From contig CM043785.1 of NCBI GenBank assembly GCA_023974075.1, positions 22,323,169-22,387,168 of the forward strand: a stretch of 64,000 nucleotides of DNA, read 5' to 3'. Both the position numbers and the translations under genes were made by a program. Under the pieces are notes generated by a model that saw only the letters and a list, made by a program, of their open reading frames with translations, made no database searches and was not told the origin of the DNA. The stretch is from Chaenocephalus aceratus. Lineage: Eukaryota; Chordata; Actinopteri; Perciformes; Channichthyidae. Each line of letters begins with the position of its first letter. The stretch's first letter is position 1. Below are positions 1 through 11,128 of the stretch, one piece after another.

Positions 1-1149
1 AAAATCCGTCATAGACGGAAAATATTCGGTTAATGCGACCTCTGGGTGGAATATATATTCTACCCTGGGTATCTTTCATCCGCTAGCCTGCTGCCTTCCT
101 ATAATGTTAGAAGAAAATTGTGTTGGCCATGAAAATGATTAGATTCAAATCAATATAACTGACTAGTTTATTCTCAAAGACAGGCTGCGGATTTACTGCA
201 GGGAGCAGCTGTTGGCTGAAGAGAGATATGTTGCATTCATCATGAGTGAGGATTTTTGATGTGAACCACTTGCATGAATTCACTGTATGCTCATGCGAGA
301 AGCATAACCTTGTATGTGTTTTGCTGTAAAGACCGAAAATACAATCCAACAAGAGCAAAGTGTCTGCCACATGATACTTTAATATAAGCCATGTAGCATT
401 AAAGCTACCTCGTTTGCTGTAGTGGGACACATCTGGTAAACCTTTTGCAAGTAGCAGAAGGAGAAAGAGTACAGTGCTTATAGTTACTCTTTACTTTTAT
501 TGTTGCAAACCCATGTCAAAAATATGATTACAGAGTATATATTTATATTTTACAACATGTGTGAAGGCAGACTTCAGCTATGCTAAAGTTTAGGATTAGC
601 TTGTTGGCCGGTTAGTTCCATTTAGTAATTTATTTTTATTTTCATGTCTATAATCTTTCTCTTTGGACTCTGGGATCGGAGAACATGTCAATTTAATCGT
701 ACAAAATACAAAACAACTCGCGTCCCAGCATGTATTTCAGCACAATAGCATGAGTAGTCCGACTTCAGGACTCTTCGGTACACCCATTATTATTCTTATT
801 ATATGACATTTTTCTCCACCGGTCTTCGGAGTACAGCAATCATAAAACATCAAAGTGGTAAAGGGTAAAAAGACATCCTCCCTTTGCTGTTTGCTCTAAT
901 ATATGTAAATGTCTTATATTTGTTCTTCACTTCTTCTCTCTGCTCTGTCGGGGCCAATTTGTGTTTGATTTTCAACTTAAATAAAAAAACGGTCAAAGGG
1001 TCTCTGAATGTGAACATAAATACATTCACTCAAAAATATACTCGGGCATGTTCAGTATATCGGCTGTATAGTAACCGTGTACAACATAAAAAATTACATA
1101 TCTCTGTTTTCACATTTTTTCTAATTTGAATGGTCCTCTGTATTTGCTA
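1..1149. other. Intergenic sequence, no gene recognised
   Basis: AT-rich, non-coding looking sequence. The open frames of about 100 codons or less have no recognisable domain, and no start or splice context supports them. I see no TIRs, LTR pair or RNA gene. Confidence 0.5.
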
Positions 1150-1295
1150 CCCCTGCCCTTGTGGGGTCCCCCAAGGAACATATTTGTGTCCCCTTTTACT
1201 TCCATTAGGCCACGCATGTTGTAAAAACACAATCATTTACACGTCTATGCTGATGATGCACAGCTTTCTGTTATTGTAAAAGCTTGGTTTCCTCC
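1150..1295 (+). pseudogene. Degenerate LINE reverse transcriptase scrap
   Basis: Short stretches read like the palm of a non-LTR reverse transcriptase. GVPQG is seen near 1163, followed by a run resembling CPLLLPLG. After a frame change, YADDAQLS is seen near 1247. The order and spacing (GVPQG, then about 25-30 residues, then the YADD catalytic box) are as in L2/CR1-type LINEs. No flanking RT domains remain in frame, so this is a short fossil. The clade call is inference from the YADDAQLS-like box. Confidence 0.55.
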
Positions 1296-1299
1296 GTTT

Positions 1300-2228
1300 T
1301 AAAATATAATACATTCTTAAACATTCAAGTGGAAGACCTTCTTACATTTAAAGTCACTTGGTACAAAGAAATGTTTTTAGCACTGTTTTTCTTTGTACCG
1401 TATTTTGTTTTGTGTTAATTGTCCTATTCAGAGTTCTTATCTATTTTCCTGTCTTGATATCTTAAAATACTCACGTTTGTGTGCCTTTCATCCTTGCAAT
1501 ATTATAAAACACTTTATAACCCTTAAAATATACTGCAAACAATACACATTCTTTTCTATTTGTGCACCAGTGAGGCCTTCAACTTTCATTCAAACTTTTG
1601 CACAATGCCGATGCTCAGCTTAGAACATTATAACACGAAGCCATGCTCTTACTATCAACACTATTATATAATATGAACAAAAGACATTGCTTGAAATATG
1701 TTCTCTCACATCCTCATTAATCCCCATCCCATACAGACATTGTCTACATCCCAGTAGAGAGTCCAACAATGTTTAAATAAACCATAGCATGAGCTAACCT
1801 AAACCTCTTGTGCTTTACAGGATATTCTTTCAACAATGTTTATTTAACGGCATGAGCAAAAGCCTATATGGGTTATGGCTTCATATCATGCTCAAAATCT
1901 TGGCCTCCATGGATTTTACACTATAGAAACTTGGGATAGATGCACATTCTTAGTCTGCTCAGGCACATTTAACTATCAATAGTAGTTGCCAGTGTATAAT
2001 GCTCAAAGTATTTTCAAAAGTCTTCAACCCATGCTGTGTCTGCTTGTTCCCTTCTGGACTGTTGCTGATGATCAATGCTAATAACACAGGCACAATTACA
2101 TGTAATTGTTGCTTAATTAGAGCATCAACCTCTTGAGTCAGGAATGTATGTTCATAATTAAAACATACTTCATTATGTGCACAGTTGCATGGCAAAACAG
2201 ACTCAGAGTATGCCAAAACAATGATGTG
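1300..2228. other. Intergenic sequence, no gene recognised
   Basis: AT-rich sequence with scattered short frames (for example 1393-1623 and 1959-2216 on the minus strand) that match nothing I recognise. No repeat architecture is evident. Confidence 0.45.
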
Positions 2229-2900
2229 TTAAAGCACACTGTAAGAAACGTACCGTGAAATTCACAGTATGTAACTCGCAGCAATTGACAAGTTACATTC
2301 TGTAAAATTAATTACAGTAAGTAACTTGTCAATAGCTTCCAGTTACTTACTGTAAAATTAGATACAGTAAGTAACTTGTCAATTGCTGCCAGTTGCATAA
2401 TGTAAAATGAATTACAGTAAGTAACTTGTCAATTGCTGCCAATTACATACTGTAAAGGTAATCACAGTATTTACAAGTTGTTATTTACAGTAACAGTGTA
2501 AAATGAAACACAGTAACTTCCAAGTACTGTATTTGTGTTTACGGTAATAGTGTTTTAACTGTAAAATGAAACACAGTAGCTTCCAAGTACGGTATTTGTG
2601 TTTAAGGTAATAGTGTTTAAACTGTAAAATGAAACACAGTAATATGTAATTACTTTATTTTTTGTTACAGCAGTAGTGTTATAGCTGTAAAATAAAACAC
2701 AGTAATTTCCAAGCATTGTATTTTTGTTTACGGTAATAGTATTATAACTATAAAATAAAACACTGCCATTTAAAAAGTACTGTATTTTTGTTTACGGTAA
2801 TAGTAAAATAGAAACTTTAATGCTATCATTTTGAGTTACAGTATCAGTATTGTAAGTGTAAAACAATTTCTTTATTATAGTATACTTCATGTCATGCTGG
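2229..2900. repeat. Tandem-repeat block built of ACTGTAA/TTACAGT palindromes
   Basis: Two adjoining tandem families are visible. From about 2250 to 2460 a unit near 50 bp recurs three to four times, containing ACAGTAAGTAACTTGTCAAT and a CTGCCAGTTAC-like part. From about 2490 to 2810 a diverged unit near 63 bp recurs about five times, containing CTGTAAAATGAAACACAG and a TTTACGGTAATAGTG-like part. Every unit pairs ACTGTAA with TTACAGT. The left boundary (CACTGTAAGAAACGTACC) resembles, in reverse complement, the end of the repeat at 36100-36180, so both may be internally tandem members of one MITE family. No coding potential. Confidence 0.7.
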
Positions 2901-3642
2901 TAATTTACAGATTACCAGAAATTCTTGACACCATTTTAAAGCTCACCAATAACTGCAGGGAGACAGCAAACAATACATTTTAACAATTTATTCTTAATTG
3001 TTGAACGGTATCAAGGAAATGTATTTTCTTGTGCTAAATGGGTGAGCATACCATGGCTACCTCAAATGTAGTCTTCCATTGTACAATTATCTTCCATGTA
3101 TTATAAACTGTGCTTAACTGACCAACAGTCAATCAATCAATGTTTATTTATATAGCCCAATATCACAAATGTTACATTTGTCACAGTTTGTACAGAATAT
3201 CAGTATGACAATACGCAGGGCCGCTCCTGGCCAACTTGGGGCCCCAAGCGACATTGTGAGATGAGGCCCCTCCACCCCCAACCGACAGGAGTAAAACCTT
3301 TTTTTTTTTAAACAAAGTAGGCTACTTTGCAAATATAATTCCTGCTTATTATTATTATCAACACAGTTACTTTTGTATACAGTGAGGTAAATGGTAAATG
3401 TGCATGTATGTCGTTCAGTATGCGTTTACAGGTGAATTTACGTCTGCATTTCCTGCAAAATACTAGCCTCAAAAAGGTTAAAATATAATGAATGCAAATA
3501 AACTACTTCTACTAATAATAATCATAATCAATTCAATAATATAAATACTATATTATTTTATTACAATATAGTTGTAATATAGTCAAGACAAAACATGCTT
3601 ATGACATGCTCAAAAACTGATATTTCTTAAATCTGTATTCAA

Positions 3643-3800
3643 ATGTAGTTCTATTTCGTCCCTACTGACCGCCAGAGGCGGTGCTTTAGCACTGGATATG
3701 TCCATCGCGCGCATGCGCAGCTCGAGTACCAATAACAACAAAGTCACCTGTGACCCACGTGACACCGGCTATATCAGCCGGTGTCGTCAGAGGATCTGTT
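3643..3800 (+). repeat. DIRS left inverted terminal repeat
   Basis: This stretch contains GACCGCCAGAGGCGGTGC, AGCACTGGATATGTCCATCG, GCGCATGCGCAG and a segment with CACGTGACACCGGC. The reverse complement of the same series occurs at 9400-9560. Copies of the same terminus, in antisense, also end the second DIRS fragment at 34370-34505. The GCGCATGCGC core is itself palindromic. Confidence 0.85.
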
Positions 3801-4017
3801 CCTTTCATCTTCTCGCTGCGCGAGAGTACCTTGGCTACATTTTTGTAGCCTACAGCGTTCGTTCGGTTGGAACATTTGTCAAGGATTCTCTGCAAACAGC
3901 TGGCTGCGTGCAGCTTTGCGACTCATCCAGTCGGGGCCGCGGGCTTACCCGTCCTCCAGGAGCTGTGGCTGGCTGCGCAAAGACTTCGTTCGGACAGGTT
4001 GGTGTCGGCTTGGTTGG

Positions 4018-4875
4018 TGATGGCAGTGTCTCCGCTCCCTCTCCCAGCCTAGTTGTCCTGATTACTGTCTGTTTGCTTTTTGGGCTTGAACTTTTTTGGT
4101 GACGGAGGTGTTTCCGCTCCCTCTCCCAGGAGTTGCCCTTGCTGTGCTTTTGTACTTGTTCTGGCCGCGGCGTTGTGCCAAACTTCATTAGCATTGAGCT
4201 GTGTTTCTTCTTTGGCTAGTTAGCAGTAGCGGCTGCAGCCACTCGGCTGACGCCGGGTTAAGCACCGGAGTTTCCCGTGCTGTTTTTTCTTTAGAAGCCA
4301 GTTTCTGGTCTTGGCTTTGTGTTAAAGCTTCTTGATTTTACCCAGCTAGGTGAAGGCAGTGCTCCCGCTCCCTCTGCCGGTAACGTGGGTGTAGCTACAT
4401 CCCTTTTTCTGTTCGGCGAGTAGCAGCACCGCTCTACTCTTTCCGTTCAGCAGGTAGCTGGTGAAGGCTGTGTTCCCGCACCCGCTCCCGGTTACGCTGC
4501 ATCTGGCATTCGTCTTTAATTTAACCAGTGAAGGCAGTGTTCTCGCCCTCGCTCCTGGTAGACGCTAAACTGCCTTGTTTTTTCCGTTAAGCAGGTAGTT
4601 GGTGAAGGCTGTGTTCCCGCACCCGCTCCCGGTTACGCTGCATCTGGCACTCGCCTCTAGCTCAACCAGTGAAGGCAGTGTTCTCGCCCCCACTCCTGGT
4701 AAACTGCCTTATTTATTAATCCATTTAGGTGAAGGCAGTGCTCTCGCTCCCGCTCCCTCTGCCGGTAACGTGGGTGTAATTACATCCCTCTTTCTGATTG
4801 GCGAGTAGCGGCGCAGCTCTAGTCTTTCCGTTAAGCAGGTAGCTGGTGAAGGCTGTGTTCCCGCACCTGCTCCCG
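4018..4875 (+). repeat. Dispersed tandem motif in the DIRS 5' leader
   Basis: A motif of about 30 bp, starting GGTGAAGGC(A/T)GTG and followed by a CCCGCTCCC-type tract, recurs about nine times between the terminal repeat and the Gag-like start: near 4018, 4097, 4350, 4458, 4528, 4602, 4668, 4728 and 4845. Spacing varies from about 60 to 250 bp and neighbouring sequence is partly duplicated too. The second DIRS copy has the same motif in antisense between 33480 and 34140, so it belongs to the family and is not a local accident. No open frame explains it. Confidence 0.75.
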
Positions 4876-4902
4876 GCTACTCTGCATCTGGCTACCTACA
4901 GA

Positions 4903-6392
4903 ATGGCTCATTCATGTAGCGCCTGTATGGCTTCTCTTGAGCCCGAGGACGGCCATGACCGCTGCCCCTCTTGCCTCGGCCTCGAGCATCTAAGGGAGGC
5001 TCTCACGGTAGGTTCCTGCATGAACTGTAGCTGCATGCCCCGGGCACTCAGAGTGGCTAGAATCACTGAGGTAGAACGTCTGGCGGCAGCCAACAGACAC
5101 CTCTCTTGGTCACATCCTCCTCCAGATCAGTTCGGCCGTCCCCGGCGACTTGAGGGAGCGATGGCCATGGGTGCACCCCCCAATAGGAGGGCTAGAAACA
5201 GGCTGTCCTTTTAAAGTGGATCAGCTAGCTACCGACATGGACACGATGAAGTCGCTCCTCTTGGCCCTTCAGCCAGGGCCCGGTATAGGGGCTGCTAGTG
5301 TGCCGCCTGCCCCTCCTTCGGTTGCCGCCCCTCCTTCTGTTGCCGAACCTCTGTATGAGGACACCTTGTCGCTAGCGGTTTCGGTTAACTTCTTCAATGA
5401 AGAGACGGAGGACGAGGTCCCGCTCGAGGAGGCTTCCCTCTCCTCTGCTCAGCGGTCTCTGCAGGGCGTGGAGGACGACTCCATGGCGGCCATTATTCGT
5501 ACGGCCCTGGCGCACCTGTAGATTCCGGTTCCGCAGGCCGACTTGGTTCAGGCTAGTGCCTTCTTCAGGCGTAGCCCAGCCCCTGTCCCCCTCACCGTTC
5601 CTCCTTCAGAGGAGTACCTGAGGGAGCTCCAGGCATGCTGGAGGGACACCAGGGCCCTCTGCCACGCTGGCTCTGATGCCCGGACCTTGGCTGCCATGCA
5701 GGACCCGGCGAGGGTGGGGCTGGGTGGCATGCCACCCATTGAGCCTGCCATCGCCTCCCTGATTCTGGCTCCTGACGAGGCTCTAAGGCCTGAGGTCAGG
5801 TGCCCTCGGCCTCAGTGCAGGGTCACAGATGCTCTGTAGGGCCTACGACGCAGCGGCACGCATGGGTCGTATCGGGAAGTCCCTCTCCCATCTAATGCTG
5901 GCCGTCTCCACCTCGCTGCAGCAGGCTATGGCCGAGCCTTCTTTGCTGGGCCTCAGTGATGCATCACTACAGGCCTTTGCCCTAATGACTAGGGAATTGG
6001 GACGAGTTATGTCCTTTCTGGTACAGACTCGTCGCCAGGTTTGGCTGGCCCAGTCACCACTAACGGAGACATGTAGGAGAGTCCTCCGTAGCGTGCCAGT
6101 CGAGCCAGGGGAGCTGTTTGGGTCAGCTGCCCTGGAGGCGCTGGAGCGCGCTGCCCAAGCTAGGCAGACCAGGCAGCAGCTCTCGGGTCTTCGCAGACCC
6201 GTGGCCACTCCCAGCAGGCCCAGGGGCCGCTCTAGCAGCCACACTCAGCCACCGGCTTACAGGCGTGGTCTGCAGAGGTCCCAGCGGCCCACTCAACCGG
6301 CCAATGACTTTCGTGCCCCAGGTCGCCTGGCTTCCTCGTGCTTCAGAGCCTTACCGGCGCCCCCCAGGGGGCTCCAGGGGCCGGGGGGCTAG
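4903..6392 (+). pseudogene. DIRS Gag-like protein, broken by frameshifts and a stop
   Basis: The start at 4903 gives MAHSCSACMAS followed by GHDRCPSCLGLEHL, two C-x2-C pairs of zinc-binding appearance at the N-terminus, then a Pro/Ala-rich middle and a basic C-terminus. The same protein is encoded without internal stops in the copy at 31077-32472, and comparison shows the damage here: a 1-nt gain near 5206, a Gln-to-stop change at 5519, a 4-nt loss near 5830, and a further frame change near 6350-6390. The product would be the DIRS structural (Gag-like) polypeptide. The function is inferred from its position before the reverse transcriptase. Confidence 0.75.
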
Positions 6393-6394
6393 GC

Positions 6395-7090
6395 CCTGAA
6401 GTCCCGGGGCCGGTCGTCGGCTGTTTTTCCCAGCAGCAGCTCAGCTACTGGGCTGCCTGTACTTCCGACCCTTGGGTGGTTTCCACCCTAACCCAGGGCT
6501 ACGAATTGCAGTTCCGACGCCGGCCCCTAGCCTTCGGCCGGGTCAGAATGACAGTTGTCAACGACCCGGCGAGGGCCTTAGCTCTGGCCCAAGAGTCGTC
6601 TGTCCTCTTGGCCAAGGGCGCAATCGAGCCAGTGGACCCCCTGCTTCAGGACGGGGGGTTCTACTCGGTGTACTTTCTTGTGAGCAAGAAAGTTGGCGGA
6701 TTCCGTCCAGTTCTGGACCTCAGAGGAATCAACAGATTCCTGAAGGTACTGCCCTTCCATATGCTAACCACAGCAGACACCCTTCGTGTTGTCGCACAGG
6801 GGGAGAGGTTCACAACCGTGGACTTGAGGGACGCCTACTTCCACGTGCCAATTGCATCCCATCACCGGAAGTTCTTGAGGTTCGCCTTTCAGGGCCGACA
6901 TTATCAGTTCCGGGTGCTTCCCTTTGGTCTTTCCCTCTCTCCAAGGGTGTTCACCAGGGTTGTTGCGGCAGCACTCGCTCCCCTGCAGGCACCGGGCGTT
7001 TAGGTCCTGCCATATCTGGACGACTGGCTGGTTTGCGCGCCGTCCCGGGCCCAAGTGGCCAAGTGGCCCAGGATACGGCGTGCCTCTCAT
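6395..7090 (+). pseudogene. DIRS reverse transcriptase domain, broken
   Basis: Frame 6338-7003 carries reverse transcriptase blocks: FRPVLDLRGINRFLK, then FTTVDLRDAYFHVPI (first catalytic Asp) and FRVLPFGLSLSPRVFTR. A stop at 7001-7003 interrupts the frame just before the second catalytic box, which still reads LPYLDDWLV at about 7007-7030. The frame then shifts, and thumb-like sequence (VNTGKSCLDPSQQVTYLG) continues in another frame from about 7115. The domain copies element RNA to DNA. Stop and shift make this copy inactive. Confidence 0.85.
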
Positions 7091-7499
7091 CCCACGTAGC
7101 CCGGTTGGGCCTAACAGTGAACACCGGGAAGAGTTGCCTGGACCCTTCCCAACAGGTCACTTACCTGGGGATGGTCCTAGATTCGGTCGCCATGAGGGCC
7201 TACTTGACACCTCGTCGTGTGGACGACATTTCCCACCATCTTCGCATCTTCAGACTGGGCAAGAGGGTGCCTTACATCCAGTTCCTCCGGCTCTTAGGCA
7301 GACTGACAGCTGCCTCAGCCGTTGTGCCCTTGGGCCTGCTGTCACTGCGCCCCATGCAGATATGGCTGAACAACTTTCACTTGGACGCCAAGTGGTACAG
7401 GCACAAGAGAGTAAGGGTGTCTCAGCGGTGCCTCCACTCTGTGTCCCGCTGGAGGGACAGGGCCTATCTTCTGATGGGTGTGCCCATGGGCACCATCCC

Positions 7500-7905
7500 A
7501 TCCCGCCGGGAGACTGTCACTGTGGATGCGTGTCTCTCGGGGTGGGGTGGGGTGGGGTGCGGTGTGGCAGTGCAGGACTGTGCAGGGTCAGTGGTCTGCC
7601 CAGGAAGGTGCACGCCATATCAATGTGCTGGAGCTTCGGGCGGTGTTGCTCGCACTCATGCACTTTTTACCCCAACTGGCGGGCAGGCATGTGCTCGTTC
7701 GTTCGGACAACATGTCCGCCGTTGCCCAAATCAACCACCAGTGGGGCACCAGGTACGCACAACTGCTCCGCATTTCACAGAGCCTCTTGCCTTGGGCGCT
7801 CCCCCGCCTCGCCAGTCTGCGGGCAGTCTTTCTGCCAGGAGACCTGAATCAGGTCGCAGATTTCCTCTCACGGCGCAAGCCTCCACCGGGGGAGTGGAGG
7901 CTTCA
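7500..7905 (+). pseudogene. DIRS RNase H domain, frameshifted
   Basis: Acidic active-site blocks of an RNase H are visible in order: VDACLSGWGG in one frame near 7522, then after a shift INVLELRAVLLAL near 7620, VRSDNMSAVAQIN near 7695 and GDLNQVADFLSR near 7840. The shift falls at or beside a repeated GGTGGGGTGGGG run at 7541-7560, a plausible slippage site. The domain degrades the RNA strand of the RNA-DNA hybrid. It directly follows the reverse transcriptase, as in other DIRS elements. Confidence 0.8.
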
Positions 7906-8334
7906 CCCAGAGGTGGTGGAGACAATTGGGAGCCTTTTCGGCAGGGCCGAGGGGGACCTCTTTGCCTCGGAAGAGTCGAGGCACTGCCCCCTCTGGTTCT
8001 CCTGGACGGAGGTGACCAGCCCGTTGGGTCAGGATGCCCTGGCGCACGACTGGCCGGACACTCTCCTGTATGCCTTCCCGCCGCTGCCTCTGATACTGCA
8101 GACGCTTCAGAGGGTCCTTACTCAGGGGCACAGGCTCCTTCTGGTTGCCCCCCGCTGGCCGGGGAGAGTCTGGTTCCCACTGCTGCGCAGTCTCTGCTGC
8201 AGCCCACCTTGGTGTCTCCCCGACAGGAAAGACCTTCTGTCACAGCTCAAGGGTCAGCTTTGGTATCCCGACCCTCACCGCCTTCAGCTCTGGGTTTGGC
8301 CTCTGCAGGGCCCAACCCACTGTTGAGCGGTGTC

Positions 8335-9214
8335 ACGGCATCTGTCAGGGAAACTATCCTGAATGCCAGAGCTCCATCCACTCGGGCACAGAATGAGTGC
8401 AAATGGAAGCTCTTCTCCCACTGGTGTGTGAGTAAGGCTGAGAATCCGGGACATTGCTCCGTGGCCACCATTTTAGAGTTCCTGCAGTCCCTTCTGGATA
8501 GTGGACGTTCTCACCCCAAGGGCCCCGGCTTGGGACCTGCCCCTAGTGCTGGATGCCCTATCATCTCCTCCCTTTGACCCCCTGGCCCAGGTCGGGCTTA
8601 AGTGGCTGTCCCTGAAGGCAGCATTTCTGCTTGCCATAACCTCAGGGAAGCGAGTCGGAGAGCTTCATGCCCTCTCCGTAAGCAGTACATGCCTGAGGTG
8701 GAACTCCGATGGCTCAGGTGTTACCCTCTGGCCGAATGTGGCGTTCCTGCCCAAGGTGCTTCCACTAGCCCACTCCAATCGGCCTATCCAGCTGGCATGC
8801 TTTAACATTCCACAGGAGAGCGGCACACCTGAGTTGCTGTGCCCTGTGCGTGCCCTGAGGGCGTATATTGATGCTACGGCCTGTATACGGCAGTCAGAGC
8901 AGCTCTTTGTTTGCCATAGCGGCACTAGGAAGGATCGTGCTCTCTCGATACAGCGGCTGTCCCACTGGGTGGTTGATACCATCACATATGCCTATGGGGC
9001 CAGTGGCCGCCCCCCACCATCAGGGGCCAGATGCCACTCTACAAGAAGCATCTCAACATCGTGGGCTGCCCTAAGAGGGGTGCCCCTGGAGACCATCTGC
9101 GCCGCCGCGTCATGGGCGTCTTCTGGCACATTCTCCAGGTTCTACCGGGTCAATGTCGCCACTCCTCACCCTCTGGGTGTGGTCCTGTTGCCAAGCTCCG
9201 CTGCTTCCAGCTAG
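8335..9214 (+). pseudogene. DIRS tyrosine recombinase (integrase), frameshifted
   Basis: The N-terminal DNA-binding half is read in one frame (8335-8520, with SHWCVSKAENPG). A frameshift near 8520 leads into the catalytic half at 8560-9214. Catalytic residues typical of tyrosine recombinases are visible: Arg in TSGKRVGEL (codon 8651-8653), His and Arg in CHSTRS (codons 9035-9037 and 9044-9046), and the nucleophile Tyr in SRFYRVN (codon 9143-9145). The enzyme integrates circular DIRS DNA without target duplication. The tetrad is intact but the frame is broken. Confidence 0.85.
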
Positions 9215-9248
9215 GTGAGTAAGTGCTTGGATTCTTCATGACATGGTT

Positions 9249-9583
9249 GGTATAGGTCATCCAGTGCTAAAGCACCGCCTCTGGCGGTCAGTAGGGATGA
9301 AATAGAATGATAGTTACGGCTGTAACTACAGTTCTATGAGTCCCGGATGACCGCCAGAGTATCCTGTCACTCAGAATTCTTGTGTGCTCGCGAGAAGATT
9401 CTGGGAACAGATCCTCTGACGACACTGGCTGATATAGCCGGTGTCACGTGGGTCACAGGTGACTTTGTTGTTATTGGTACTCGAGCTGCGCATGCGCGCG
9501 ATGGACATATCCAGTGCTAAAGCACCGCCTCTGGCGGTCATCCGGGACTCATAGAACCGTAGTTACAGCCGTAACTATCGTTC
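9249..9583 (+). repeat. DIRS internal complementary region and right inverted terminal repeat
   Basis: 9255-9300 repeats in antisense the outermost left terminus (GCACCGCCTCTGGCGGTCA, then AGGGATGAAATAGA). 9400-9560 repeats in antisense the longer inner part of the left terminal repeat, ending again with the GGCGGTCA palindrome. Between them AGTTACGGCTGTAACT is a perfect short palindrome that recurs inverted near 9560-9580. The duplicated arrangement supports the circular-intermediate model for DIRS replication. Confidence 0.8.
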
Positions 9584-11128
9584 CCTCTGTCAGCAATGTA
9601 TCAACAACTACACCCACATTTCTATCAGTATTTCTCTGTGTTGTGGTTGACATGATGATGACTATTAGGAGTTAAGGGGAGAGGCATGAAATGTGCAACT
9701 TGACAATGAATAAAAGGGGAAAAAATGCTCTGTTTTTTAGGCTGTACATTTTAACTGTTATGTAAGCCAACTAGACAGAGAGTTTATCACTCTTCCTCCT
9801 GTACATGAGGAATGTTAAATAAAGAATGCTGGAAATAACTGCATCTCCATTAGCCTGTATATGCTATGCAGAGACTGCCTTCTAATATGGCAATTGGTAA
9901 TTTGACTTATAAATACAACATTCGCAAGTTGTACATTTTTGACTCATACAATAACCCACCTTTGAGTGATGCTCTAGTTTCTTCATGTTTTGTTTTTTTT
10001 CCCTCTTGCTTGCGCCGGACTGAAACTGTCTTTTCACCGAGATCTCTTCAACTGCACTAGTGGCCGTATCAAAGCCGTGATTGGTCAGATGTCGATTCAT
10101 TGCAACGGTGTCGGGTTACAGACGTGCTCGCCTTGTCACCTATCACTCTCACTCTCGCTGGGGGTGCGCGGAGAACTGCGCACAGCAGCTGAGGCCCTCT
10201 GGGCAAGGCGGGGCCCCATGCAGCCTGCGTGATTGGCCTGTAGGGAGGGGCGGCCCTGACAATACGACACCCTCTGTCCTTTGACCCTCACATCGTACAA
10301 GGAAAAACTTCCAGAGAAAACCCCACAGTTTAAAGGGGAAAATGGGAGAAACCTCAGGGAGAGCAACAGAGGAGGGATCCCTCTCCCAGGACGGAGAGAC
10401 GTGCAATAGATGCCGTGTGTAAATCGAAAAGATAATACATTTACAACATAGGTAGACCAAATGTTTGGAAATGCATGTGTCTATAATAAGAAGATGAATC
10501 CACGAGGATGTCAGCAATCTTGTGGGAGCCATCAGGGAAGTAGTATGGTGAGAGTCAGGCAGGACCGAAGAGACAGGTTCAGCCACGACTCGAAGTCCAG
10601 GACTGAGATCTAGTACTCAGGATAGAGGATCCAGGACACACGACCACAGCAACAGGATTAGCCTCGACTTAGGATCTCGGCGTATATATGGACGCAAAAA
10701 AAGAGATTTGGGTGAAGCTGGGTTAATTGGAACATGAGAGTACACAGGTACAAACAGACAGAAGACGGAGTAAGGTGCCCCCCCCAACAGTCCAAGCCTA
10801 TAACAGCTAAACTAACATGTCTACATACATGCACTCCCTTAGGATAGGTTGAGGGGAAAGGGTAGCAAGTAAGAAGTAGGAAACAGAGGTGCAGAGGCAC
10901 ACGCAGAAAGGTCCCCACTGGAACCTGAATTGGTTAGTGGTAAGGAGTAGGTCTGTTGCTACGTTCCACACTCCCTGGCCGGGCTAGGCCTTCTCTGGAA
11001 CCTGTTACCCTCTAATAGAACCTCGAGAGGTCAGAGAGGGGAAAGGTTTTGGATAAAGTTTTAAATATAAGATCTAAGTTTTTAGGATTTAAGTGAAAGA
11101 GTAAGAACTAAAATGTATAGGTGAAGAG
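9584..11128 (-). other. hAT right arm, then L2 LINE 3' tail; no gene
   Basis: 9584-10258 is the right flank of the hAT element that carries DIRS. 10267-11128 is non-coding and I assign it to the L2-like LINE tail on the minus strand, because it continues from 3129-3215 when the hAT is removed at its 8-bp duplication. No open frame here looks real. Confidence 0.55.

Larger units (their letters stand above)
3643..9583 (+). mobile_element. DIRS-type tyrosine-recombinase retrotransposon, degenerate full-length copy
   Basis: About 5.9 kb with inverted rather than direct terminal repeats, a Gag-like region, reverse transcriptase, RNase H and a tyrosine recombinase in that order. This is the layout of vertebrate DIRS1-like elements. 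Left terminal sequence at 3643-3800 reappears inverted at 9400-9560, and its outermost part also appears inverted at 9249-9300, the internal complementary region expected for DIRS. The genes run on the + strand but pass through at least six frame changes plus in-frame stops, so this copy cannot encode working proteins. It lies inside the hAT at 3216-10258. The outer limits are approximate to about 15 bp. Confidence 0.88.
3216..10258. mobile_element. hAT element (TSD ACAATACG) carrying an inserted DIRS retrotransposon
   Basis: The left end is CAGGGCCGCTCCTGGCC at 3216. The right end, in reverse complement, is CAGGGCCGCCCCTCCC at 10258. Both are flanked by the perfect 8-bp duplication ACAATACG (3208-3215 and 10259-10266), the length typical of hAT transposition. 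Outside the DIRS insertion only about 430 bp on the left and 675 bp on the right belong to this element. I see no transposase in them, so the original was a roughly 1.1-kb non-autonomous copy. It sits in the 3' tail of the L2 LINE. Confidence 0.85.

Noticed and set aside
2229..2900. CRISPR-like repeat array
   Set aside because: Units are adjoining tandem repeats without unique spacers, in a eukaryotic genome.
6472..8577. 701-codon frame across the DIRS RT/RNase H region
   Set aside because: Only parts (about 7115-7560 and 8290-8520) are real DIRS protein; the rest is an out-of-frame reading kept open by high GC content.
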